The position numbers were made by a program, and so were the translations under genes. Positions 12,062 to 22,948 of a stretch of 64,000 bases of DNA are shown one piece after another (the stretch's first letter is position 1; the number at the start of each line of letters is the position of its first letter). Under the pieces are notes generated by a model. That model did no database searches. It was given only the letters and a program-made list of their open reading frames with translations, and had not been told where the DNA came from. Source of the stretch: Ophiodon elongatus (taxonomy: Eukaryota; Chordata; Actinopteri; Perciformes; Hexagrammidae); the NCBI GenBank assembly GCA_016806645.1, contig JACSYO010002062.1, positions 3,055,501-3,119,500 on the forward strand, in the 5' to 3' direction.

Positions 12062-13770
12062 AGCCAGAAAGTAAACCTCTGGTCTGCATTGCTTATATTA
12101 ATTTCTCTCTCCCAGGGAGAGACTGAGGAGGATGTTTCCGCTGCAGCTGTGGACAAAGTGCGTGCTCATTTTCTCTCCTGCTCGCGGGGAAATATCTTCG
12201 CCCTGATATATTCCCGGGACCTCTGGAGACCCCCCTTTTTTTTTTTTAGAACGATTTTCTGTGTATTACAGACATGGGAATCCCAAAGCTTTTTTTCATA
12301 ACGAAATGGGTTCCCCGAATAGATGTTGTGTTCAGACTCCCACGTGATGAATCCTTTCCACGGGAACTCAGTCTGTTGGGTAGAATCTGGTGCACATTAA
12401 GCCCACGTAGCCGCGGTGGGGTGCGACAGTGTGGGCAGCAACATGCAGTGACACTTCTAGTGGCAGATCTTCCTTCAGCAGGACTACTGCTCAAGGGGAA
12501 CACTAGTAAATGTCATAACATAAATAAATAATTTATCTTGGCTGAAGTCTGTGTGAAATCACATCATGGATTATTTTTATTATAGAGAGGCAGAGATTGC
12601 AGTAGAAGACGACTGGTGTCTATTTTTGGATACAGGAGATTGACAATAGCAAATATACAATAGGAATAATACCTTTTATAGGTTAGTATCAATAGCGACA
12701 CAATACAGGAGATCCAAATGAAGGGCAGGGATTGTTTTTGTTTTGCTCTCCATTGTTTATGTTTTATGTGCCACTATAACGGATGCCTTTAGTCAGTGAC
12801 AGTCAGTCCCATTGACACATTTACTGTCAGATTCTTCATTCGGTGATGATGTTTTTGTTTCCAGAGTACTAACATGTCTATACACACATCGGACTTTCGC
12901 AAACCTATCAACCCGCACTGAATGGATACGTATTTGGTAACCCACCGCCCGTCCTGCCTTGGCCCAATCTCTAAGAGTTAAGAAGTTGCTTGTATTGAGT
13001 AAATACCTCAGTGTTGCTCTATACAAATTGGAACCACTGACAAAAACTCTGTATTTTGATGGAGATTTTTGTAATCCAAAGAAATAGGAGAAATATTCCT
13101 TGTTGGCCTTTAAATAAAATGACTTCGAAATATAAACACCTGTCAAAAACTACTAACAGAGTGTTAAAGTCCTTGTCTTTGGCGCCCCCCGGTGCTGGTA
13201 TTGACATATGCATGTTTCCTGACATACACCCAGAGGCATCACAGCAATTTATTGTGTAATTCAACAGTCTCGTGATTCAGCGGCATTTTTTCACATATAC
13301 TTTTACATACTATATGTATTGGATATTCAAATATGTATCTCTAAATGAGTCAGTACACTTTTAAAACACAGTTTGTTCAGTTAGAATTGCTATGAGACAG
13401 AATGTGTTGATCAAAACGTGAATGAGTAATTCACACTGGAGCCTCCCGCTGACTCCTGAGCTCAGTCACGGGCTGAAACAGGCTCAGGTCCAGAAAGGTC
13501 TCCGTGGTTCGAGACACCGCCTCGATCCGTCGAACGCCGGTGATTAAAACAAGCTCACCCAGCGTTCTACTTCAAAATAAAAGGCTATCGTGCAAATTAC
13601 TTCCGTTGCCTTATATGATACATTAATTGCTAAATGCGTTCGCTGTTATAGTTATTAATTAACTAATCACACCCAGGAACAAAAGCTATATTTAAGAAAT
13701 TCATTATTTCCAATGTCGAACCCGGTTGAAACTGTAAAAGTTACCTCACTGTGACCTCAGCTCTTGTTTT
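12062..13770. other. Spacer between the divergent bag3 and tial1 genes
   Basis: About 1.7 kb of mostly AT-rich sequence without a credible exon on either strand. The short frames present have no recognisable similarity. It may hold distal promoter elements of either gene, but I see no specific motif worth calling. Confidence 0.55.
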
Positions 13771-13779
13771 CACACACAC

Positions 13780-14000
13780 ACCGACCCACCCACGCACCCA
13801 CATGCACGCGCACGAGCACGAGCCCGCCCGCTGCCTCTCTGGACTCCCAGCGTGACGTATACCCTGGCGCCCGGTTAGCTAGCTTCCCAGCTAGTTAGCT
13901 AGTCGTTGTAACTAGTTAATTAACAGGGTTCACCGGGATCGGTAAACGTTGGCTGTCTGCTTCGGTCATGGACGACGAAAGCTACCCCAAGACCCTGTGA
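13780..14000 (+). promoter_or_regulatory. tial1 promoter / 5' UTR region
   Basis: A GC-richer block containing a CRE-like TGACGTA (13853-13859) and GCTAGCTAG-type repeats lies just upstream of the tial1 start codon. Assignment rests on position and composition only. Confidence 0.5.
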
Positions 14001-17000
14001 GTAACCGTCCGACTGCTCGGTCCCCTTAGCTCCGCTCACGTCGGTAACCGGCGGCTAACACGGCTAACGTTACCCGCTGTCCAGCGTACACAGCCTGGTG
14101 AATACCGCCACACGGCACCATTTAATGCCTCACTACCGTCACGTTATTCAACATACGGTTAGACAGAAACGCGTTTGGAGAGTTAACGGCGACAACTGTG
14201 TCGGTAGCCGTGAGAAACGTTGAGCTAGCTAGCTTAAATGTCAGGCGAGTTAACGTGAATAAACATCACGTCACATTACGAGCTAACTCCACGGCTGACC
14301 GTGGTGACACCCAACATGAGCTGTGTGTTGTTCAGGTTCAGTCACCTTATCTCGGTCTGTACAGCTCGTCGTCACCTCGACTGAACTACAACAGGTGACG
14401 TTGTTCACTGAATGATCCGCGCTTCCCCTGTAGGTATGTGGGGAACCTCTCCAGGGACGTGACAGAGATCCTGATTCTGCAACTCTTCACACAGATCGGG
14501 CCTTGCAAAAGCTGTAAAATGATCACGGAGGTAAGCAGCCTGTTTTTTTTTTTTTTTTGTATCTGTTACGTCTTCTCCTTTTTTCTTTTCAAGTCTCCTG
14601 CCTTGTATTCACGCCAGGAGGGGGACCATGTTCAACTTATTATCTAACGTCAGATAATAAGTTGGAATAATAGCTCATAACTAGACACATTTTCGCTGCA
14701 GTGACGTCACATTTGTCTCCCCAATAGTGGAGTGGAACCGACCTTATTAAACCTTTGTGTTTGACCTTGCCCCATGCAGCATACAAGCAATGACCCCTAT
14801 TGCTTTGTGGAGTTCTTCGAACACAGAGATGCTGCTGCAGCTCTTGCAGCCATGAACGGGAGGAAGATACTCGGAAAGGTAGGACAATAAGTCTGGTCCA
14901 AAGTCAAAAGCTAGGCAGCTCAACTGCTTGAATTCTCCTGTGGTCCTTGTTCCTTGTTTAGACAATGTTAATCTCTCAGACTGTCTGTCATTATTTTAAA
15001 GGTTCTCTGTAACATTCTTTCAGGAGGTCAAAGTAAACTGGGCCACCACTCCAAGTAGCCAGAAGAAAGACACATCCAGTAAGTGTTCACCTATTGATTT
15101 CATAATCTGCTGAAATCGAAGTTTACCAGAGAATAGTAAATGGTTTCTTTCCTTTTGTTTGTTTTCACTTTTGTTGTCGTTCTAGATCACTTCCATGTTT
15201 TTGTGGGAGATTTGAGCCCTGAGATCACCACCGAGGATGTCAAGGCTGCATTTGCACCTTTTGGCAAAATCTCGTAAGTTTTCACTTCGAAGGATCATTC
15301 TTTTTATGTACAGTACAACAAATTGAACGGTACAATGTAAGCATATTGATTTATCGAAATTTGGGAAATATTAAGTTATTTCTTAATAATCGTATGTAAA
15401 CGTAGGCTCTGAAACAACTGTCTATGACCGTGTTTACATGCATACAATATGGGGTGACTTGAACTGTAAATGTAATAATGTTAAGAAGTTGATGCACATT
15501 GTGATTTCAAACACTGGTCCACAAGGGATGACATCCTGAAGGTTTTTGTACCTCCTCAACAGTCTACGAGCCACGTCTGATCTCACATGAATTCTTTAGT
15601 TTTTGGGATAAAATCAATGGTTTGATATGAAACACTGGGACACCCTGGTGTCCTCGGGGTTGAGGGGTCTGACCATGAACTGCAACCGTCCCCCCTGTTC
15701 TTGCATGTTGTCCAGCCCCCCTCCCCCCTTCTTTCTCCAAGTATATTGGGAACACAAAGTGAAAACCCAAGAAGTCAACAGATGGTTAATGTTCAGGAGA
15801 ACCAATTCAGTTTCGCGTCATCTTGATGTATTTTTTTGTCAAATTTCTATTCAATAGTGACATTACATCCATGCATGTAAACATAGTTGTGATGGACCAA
15901 CATACATTTAAGTACTAAGTTAATATCGGATTGAACTTCACCTTTTACCAACATATGTATTGCTTTGTTTTTAAAAACACTCTTTTTAACATCATTTAAG
16001 TTAATACTTTCCAACACAATACCTGTAAGTTGTTAAGAGCTTTATTACAGTTACTTACATGTAGTCTGTGTATTGTGTATTTTTATGACTCAAGTGTCAA
16101 CTCTTAGCCTACTCTTTTTGCTTCTTTTTTTTTTTTGCATATTTAGGGTGTGGTAAGTAAATATTATGTCAGCAAAATGTAAGCTGTTTGTATGAACCTG
16201 AACAGCTTTTAGTTGTGGGTCTCAGTGAAGTAATAGCACTTTGGTTATTTTACAGAAATGCTCATAGGATTGGACAGGAGCTTGAAGGCTAACAGCAAGG
16301 AACTGTGCACTCTGGAGACTCAGATGTAGTTTTTTTTCTCTATTTATTCCATTCTTTCCATATGTCTTTATTTGTAGATGCTATGTATTAACATGATCTA
16401 GCTTAGATTAACAAATTCCAGCACTCAATGTATTCCTCTAAATCGATGTTTAAATTGTCTCATTTTGATTTGCATAGTGTTGTTTGTAGTGCAATGATCC
16501 TCTTCCAAAATTTCTGAAAATGTCAATTTCTCAAAATTTGCAGCTCCCCAAACTCCATACTCCATAGTGGTGGTAAAGAATTGACCAGGGAAAATAAAGA
16601 AATCTGTTAACAGGCCATGTATGCCGTTTAATTCCTTTTTTCTCTTTTGATATTTTCTATATATTTCTATTTGTAGTGCGAGCACCAACAGCAGATTTTT
16701 AAGAATGCATGGTAATCCCTTTAATCTGTTCCTTTTTTGTGAATTTACATCAGTAGCATTCTGTTGAAAAAAAAAAAAAAAATTGAACAGGAAGTGGTGC
16801 TCTAGTGGCAAGGACCCATTAAGTCATCTGAAATCATTTAAAAACAGTACTGTAGGCTGCATGTTTTTGTACCTGTTTGTTTCTCCTCTCAAGTGTTGCT
16901 TTGAAGTTATTTTACAAGTCAGTGCTCAGCACAAGGTCATGACAGCTAATGTACATCACTGTAGGCCAGAGTAGAGTAGTTCAGTTTGTTTTGCGTGGTT

Positions 17001-18953
17001 CCTTTGAGTTTGAAACGTTGAAGCTGAAAAGTGCACTGAAGTTGTTTTCACGTTTCCCTCCAGGGACGCCCGTGTTGTGAAGGACATGACGACAGGCAAA
17101 TCAAAGGGGTATGGATTTGTGTCCTTCTACAACAAACTGGTAAGGCTCCAGTGCAAGAACACAGACTGAAGGTTATTTCTATTTTCTGTTTATTATCCTA
17201 CTTTTTTTTTTAATACATTCACAGTAAATTAAATATATTGAGTCATAGTTGACAACATCTTGAATCCTCTTAACATGACATAGTTATACTAATAATACAA
17301 ACTAACGTATATTTTTGAGAGCGGAGTATTAGTCGCCAGTGAACTTGACAGATTCATCCAATTCGGAGGAGTAACGGTCTTTGATTTGGATTTACAGGAT
17401 GCGGAGAACTCCATCATTAACATGGGGGGGCAGTGGCTCGGAGGACGCCAGATCAGGACCAACTGGGCAACACGTAAACCACCAGCTCCGAAGAGTATCC
17501 AGGACAGTAAGTGTTAAAGTGCCTGCACACACACACACACACACACACACGGGATTTCCACCTCCAAGGCGAGTCAATACCACCTGACAGATTTCACCAC
17601 CAGACTTTATTCTTAACTTTCATACATCCCATTGGGTTTATCGACAACAAATACTGGAGTGTAGGTCATTTTTATCATGTGGGTCGTAAATCATGGCTGT
17701 GACTTGGTTTTGATTTTGGCATAAACTTTGTGTCGGAACACCCCTGAATACATTTTTTTTAAATTTCTTTTGTTCTAGATGGCTCAAAGCAGCTGAGGTT
17801 CGATGACGTACTGACTCAGTCCAGTCCACAGAACTGTACTGTGTACTGCGGAGGGATCCAGTCAGGACTGTCAGGCAAGTGGCACGCTTTCTAAAGATGC
17901 ACAGCCCGTCGGCAAGCTGCATTAGTCTTATTGCTCACCGCACACTTTCCTCAAGATAACCCCATTGTCCTCTTTTCTGTTTGATTCTTTCAGAACACCT
18001 AATGCGGCAGACCTTCTCACCGTTTGGTCAAATCATGGAAATCAGAGTTTTCCCAGAGAAAGGATACTCTTTCATCAGGTAATGCCTCCGTGCACTTCAG
18101 CATTTGGCCACTAGATGTCAACACAGGCACACTGCACGACTCCATGACGGCCAGCCAGTACTCGACTCGGTGTCGGTGGCCTTTTTATGTTCCGTTTGTC
18201 TTCACCTCCAAAACGGCGAGCTTAAACGTTTTTTGTTTTTGCTGTGTATTTTCTGAATTGCCTGACAGAAATTCTGTTTGATAACTTTGGCTGCTAAGCT
18301 GCTGTCTTCCGCTTTTTCAGGTTTTCCTCCCACGACGGTGCTGCCCATGCCATTGTTTCAGTAAATGGCACAGCCATTGAAGGACACATCGTGAAGTGCT
18401 TCTGGGGCAAAGAATCTCCTGACGTAGCAAAAACTCCACAGCAGGTAGGGGGAAACGTCACTGACAATGAATTTGATAAGATTTAGAAAACAATATGTAT
18501 TTTTAGGGACATTTTAGCAGAACATTAGCAGAGATGACAGGATATGAGGTGGGAGATGGGAAGAATGACATGCAACAAAGAGCTAGGGACATTGCATCTT
18601 AATCCCGAAACACGAGGGCACACTGAAGTCTTTCTTTTTATCCTATATATTTATATTAACTATGAACCGAAAATAGAAACCTTATTACAAATCCAAAGAT
18701 ATGTCTTCGGAGTGAAACAATAGATTAAAAGATTTTCAAAAAGATGAATGGCATTTCTTTTTAAAAGTGGGCCTTTGTCTTGCAGTATTTGCTCCTAATT
18801 GAGCAGAGAGCTACTGGGACACTTGTATTCACTTCCTCTCCGTTTGTCACTAAGGTGGAGTACGGTCAGTGGGGGCAGTGGAATCAGGTCTATGGGAATC
18901 CGCAGCAGCAGCAACATCAACAGCAGCAGCAGCAACAGCAACAACAACAACAA

Positions 18954-18985
<32 letters not shown>

Positions 18986-19471
18986 CCAGCAGCAGCAGTA
19001 TGGGCAGTATGTGACAAATGGGTGGCAAGTTCCCTCCTACAGCATGTACGGCCAGACGTGGAACCAGCAAGGATTTGGAGTAGAGTGAGTTTCATTCAGT
19101 TTTATGTATCTAATTCAATCCTAAACATTTTCTGTGACTATATTGTGTCAGGCCAGAAGACTGAACTCTGTCATTAAATTACTCTAAATTGTGATGGATG
19201 GGGACTTGACCATGCTCTACTTTACTTTAAAACTTAAAAGTAATCTTTCCCTTTCAGCCCGGGGAGCCTATATATGTTCATTATTCATCATTCTCTGTAT
19301 GCGGTGACCACCGTCGTACTAACTGGGTACTTGTGGCATCTTTGCAGGCAGTCCCAGTCAGCAGCCTGGGTGGAGGGCTTTGGATCTCAGTCAGGCCAGG
19401 CCGCGGCCCCGCCCGGTCAAGTCATGTCCAACCTGGCCAACTTCAGCATGGCTGGCTACCAAACGCAGTGA
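13968..19471 (+). CDS. tial1: tial1 (TIAR), three-RRM RNA-binding protein
   Basis: Family role: U-rich/AU-rich RNA binding, translational silencing, stress-granule assembly and alternative splicing, shuttling between nucleus and cytoplasm. Twelve exons: 13968-13996, 14434-14530, 14780-14878, 15024-15078, 15186-15273, 17064-17139, 17398-17506, 17779-17874, 17994-18078, 18321-18444, 18855-19084, 19348-19471, giving 403 residues. RRM1 (about 9-85) has LYVGNLSRDV and PYCFVEFFEH. RRM2 (about 97-175) has HVFVGDLSPEI and KGYGFVSFYN. RRM3 (about 205-277) has TVYCGGIQSGL and KGYSFIRFSS. The tail has GQWGQWNQVYGNP, a long polyglutamine tract, WNQQGFGV and the terminal AGYQTQ. Exon 8 ends in a GC donor. 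An upstream in-frame acceptor and a possible microexon could give other isoforms. Distinguished from tia1 by the MDDESYPKTLYVGNL start and C-terminal tail. Very secure. Confidence 0.96.
14633..14664. repeat. Perfect 13-bp inverted repeat (hairpin) in tial1 intron 2
   Basis: Arms CAACTTATTATCT (14633-14645) and AGATAATAAGTTG (14652-14664) are exact reverse complements separated by 6 nt. It could be a small MITE remnant or a transcribed stem-loop. Confidence 0.85.
16147..16152 (+). other. Candidate 6-nt microexon in tial1 intron 5
   Basis: A long T tract, then TGCATATTTAG, immediately precedes GGTGTG, which is followed by a consensus GTAAGT donor. Inclusion would insert two residues (Val-Trp) in frame between Ser and Asp of RRM2. 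This is an inference from splice-site quality only. Confidence 0.35.
17525..17550. repeat. (CA)n microsatellite in tial1 intron 7
   Basis: Thirteen CA units shortly after the exon 7 donor. Confidence 0.95.
18786..18854 (+). other. Possible 69-nt upstream extension of tial1 exon 11
   Basis: A good acceptor (TTGTCTTGCAG) 69 nt upstream of the assigned exon 11 start opens a frame continuous with both exon 10 and exon 11, adding 23 residues beginning YLLLIEQR. The downstream acceptor (18855) reproduces the family sequence QQVEYGQWGQW and is taken as the main one. Confidence 0.4.
18903..18998 (+). repeat. Polyglutamine-encoding CAG/CAA tract in tial1
   Basis: 32 codons, 30 of them Gln (mixed CAG and CAA) and two His, placed between YGNP and YGQYV. 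In human TIAL1 the same position has only two Gln. Confidence 0.95.
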
Positions 19472-20160
19472 GCCGGCCCGAACCTAAGTGTAGTACCAAG
19501 AGGATTTTGTCAACCCTTTTAGACCACACAGCACTCTTTCATCTGGGCAGATGCTGTGTTCGAAGAAGGGCCGGGGGCCATATTCACAAAGCCTTTGTAG
19601 CTAATTATTGCTCCAAAACAACCAGTAAAACTAGTTTCTATGATCATAATTCATAGGTCTGTTATGGAAAAGTGCTCTTGGGCTTCTGAAGTAAAGCCAA
19701 GCCAACTGTGTTTGTCTAAGTAGATGTCGAAGGACACGCCAACCTTTTGATTGTTTGGCCGTGTGAAACCTTAACCCGGTGTGTGACCAAGGATTTAGTA
19801 GCGTTGGCGTGCTTACTGCCATCATGACAGACGGAGACCCTTTGATGCCTCTCGTCACACACGGAATAAGTTAACCAATGGGCCAAACCATCAAAAAGTA
19901 AGTGTGGTCCTTCAAAACGTAATTGTTACCCTCCCATATTCAGAATTTGAGCAAAACACGACATGTACTCCTAGAAACATAACCGCCACGGTACTTTTGG
20001 ATGAGTTGAAAGCCCAGTTACTACAAGCCGTCATATCACACCAACGACTCACGGGAACCGGACAAGGATTCAAATCATGGAAACCTCAAACTTTATAAAA
20101 TTAATATTGAATTATCATACTTGAGCAATATCCACTTTCAATATGCCAATGTGTTTTTTC

Positions 20161-20165
<5 letters not shown>

Positions 20166-20213
<48 letters not shown>
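20166..20213. repeat. (TA)n microsatellite in tial1 3' UTR
   Basis: Uninterrupted TA tract of about 48 bp. Confidence 0.95.
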
Positions 20214-20215
<2 letters not shown>

Positions 20216-21935
20216 CCGTGTTTGTTACAGACGTGTCAAAATGTTAGTTTACTTGTCATACTTTCACTGCATTTTTCTGTCATTTTATACAACGGAATAC
20301 AAAACTCCACTCGACGCTTCAGGCATTGATTACATTCATTCTTGTGACGTAGGTTGGTTTGTAAACTGGGTGTTGTTGGTCATGAGTTTGTGCTCCAAAG
20401 TGCACCGAGCCAGCAGAATGAACCAACCTGCTAAAAGTTGGTCTGGGCTTAGCTTCAGCTCAGAGCTAGAAATTCATCCCTATTTTGATATATTAATGAT
20501 AAATGCTTTGTGAATAGAGGCCCTGGAACGTTAGTTTACCTTTCAGTATATGAACTAGAGACTATTTGTATAAACGACTGTGGCTTTAAAGGAGATGTCA
20601 GCAGGGTGTGGTACCTCTTGGGTAAATTTTGTGTACAAAGAAAATTGTCATCTACACAACTCTTAAAAGCTAAAAAAGTAAAGTTCTTTTCAGTTTTTGT
20701 ATCAGAGTGATCAGCATGTTACTTGCAGACTTTTGATGAATTTTAGTTTACACCTTTAATGTAGCCTAGATTTGACTAATTTATAATCCTGTATCTCAGA
20801 GTAAAGGCTTTAGCACAGGCCCGCTATATAAAGAAAACATTGTACAAAGCTTTGTAACCTGAACTGATTCTGAGGGCTGGTTTCCTGGAAAGATCTGACA
20901 TATTTTCTTCCCTCCTCTCAATAACTCACTTACTTTATAGTCGTGGCTTTCTGATGGCTGTTAGTTTCTACAAATAACATTCAACTTAACTTAGCACCTC
21001 GACCAGCCCCTGGTGGTTTTTGCATCACATTTTACATCATTAAACATTCTTTAGTCACTTACTTGACTTGGACACTTGAAGACAAATTGTCCAGTAATTT
21101 GGGCTTACTGATTTGGGATGGTTTTATTTTACAAAAGTGAAAGGCTTCCTAAATGTGTCATAGATTTGTTCAGGGCAGCAGGCACTTTTTGCCCCTTTTT
21201 AGTGTATCCTGACATTTCTCAGTATTTGCGGAATATTTCCACATATTCCAGGTAACGTATTTTTAAAACAATCGGCGGCAAATTTTGACGAGGATTTCTC
21301 AAAGGTGTCCTGCCACTTGCGTACGTGCCATTCTGTACAGTATATCACACTCCTCCCTGTAAGCTCACTCCTCTTCCCGTTGAATCGGCCGACAAAAACT
21401 TGATCGTGTTTTTGTTTGTTTTGTTTATTAAACCTGGGGGATGTTTGTGTAAAAAACAACAAAAAAACCCAACAACAACAACAACAGGGTCATGTTGGCC
21501 GAGAGTGTAAAAATCCACCGTAATCCTGAATCTTCATGAAACTTTAGAAATAATGTACATACTGTAGGTAGAAATGCCATCATTACATTTCAGCAATATG
21601 ATTGATGAATAAGCCTTAATTGATGTGTCGGTAAATTCAAACTTGGTGTTATTTACAGAGGCTCTATTACCAACCCAAATTCTTTTCCATTGTGGATTTC
21701 CCCATCTTTACGTTTGTGTGCCATCTTGGGAACGCCGCAGTGAGCCGGTGATGTTCCAGCTTGAACTGCACGCTTAATGACATGTAATACATTTGTTGCT
21801 TAAAAATATTGAATGTAATGGCAATTTGCTTTTATGACAATAATACATATAAGCTGAACAATATAAAATGATGTTTAATAATAAAGGATGAAATCAATTT
21901 TCCATTAAAACGGGAAAACTCAATAAGTGACTTCA

Positions 21936-21941
21936 AATAAA
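21936..21941 (+). terminator. tial1 distal poly(A) signal
   Basis: Canonical AATAAA within CTTCAAATAAAG, preceded 56 bp upstream by a second AATAAA at 21880-21885. Confidence 0.55.
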
Positions 21942-22798
21942 GAAACGTTTGAACCTGGTCCTTCAGTACATTTATTAGACACTAATAAATTCTGCATTAC
22001 ACCGAGCGTCTGACAGCAAAGCAGAAATTCACTGTAAAATGTTGTTATTCTACCAGACACCGTAAATAATATATTTAACAATTATTAAACGGAGGTTCTG
22101 AAATTTGTACCATCTGAATGTTAAATACTCAAGATATATATACATTTAACCTTCTTTTGTATGTATGAAACCTGAATTATGATGACCACATGTTTAAAAC
22201 ATCCTGGCCACTGGGATGATGCATACCACATCCAATTATTTAGCATTTAATGGAAATATGTTTGTTTTTACAACATGGTGTTTTGGCAGCTCAGGAGATG
22301 GACAAAGGCGGGGAATAATTATTAAACAATGTACTCCATATAAACATAATTAGGGAGTTATTTAGTAGATACATCTCACTACACTGTGCCAACAAGTCAA
22401 GGGGCCTTTTGAGCAACTGTAATAGAACTTGAACATTCATAAACATGAAATGACTAAAGCAAAGCAAGCATCGCTTAGTCAGATATTAGGTGGCAAACGC
22501 ACCGCATAATATTGGATTATATTGCATAACTATTTTTTCTAACCAACCCTTTGAAATAAATTTATTTTACACGACACTAATAATATGTAGATTTATATTC
22601 AGGTCTCGTCTACAACATATATTGTAGCCTTCTACATATCTGAGCTTAAACTTTTCATATTAGCTCGAGTGCAGTCGCCTAGTAAGCAAAGAATTTCGAA
22701 AAATGATTTTATACAGTATTTTACATCTTTCCATGAAATGAGGGGCTGTAATTTAAGAGCAGTTGAAGCAAAGCATTGCCTCGTCGCACTGTCAGTAG

Positions 22799-22804
22799 TT
22801 TATT
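22799..22804 (-). terminator. pkd2l1 poly(A) signal
   Basis: AATAAA on the minus strand about 145 bp downstream of the pkd2l1 stop codon. The stretch 21961-22780 between this and the tial1 end is AT-rich, and I see nothing in it. Confidence 0.55.
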
Positions 22805-22948
22805 GTTGCTCTGAAGAATCCAGACTGTTAACGTCGGAAAGTAGTGAAAAACCAAATCACTGTGGGCGTGTGACCCGCGTGTGACCCGCTCGCCCTGATG
22901 TGTCAGCTGACCTCCAGGTGAGCCGTGGTTCTGGTCCTCGGAGGAGAA

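Larger units (their letters stand above)
19472..21960 (+). other. tial1 3' UTR with tandem poly(A) signals
   Basis: About 2.5 kb of AT-rich, non-coding sequence follows the tial1 stop. It has a TA microsatellite at 20166-20213 and AATAAA hexamers at 21880-21885 and 21936-21941. The extent is inferred from these signals; earlier cleavage is possible. Confidence 0.65.

Noticed and set aside
13440..13560. Sequence with a GGTTCGAGAC motif resembling a tRNA T-arm
   Set aside because: No cloverleaf, anticodon arm or acceptor stem can be drawn around it.
14747..14965. Minus-strand 72-codon frame over tial1 exon 3
   Set aside because: Antisense shadow of an RRM1 exon.
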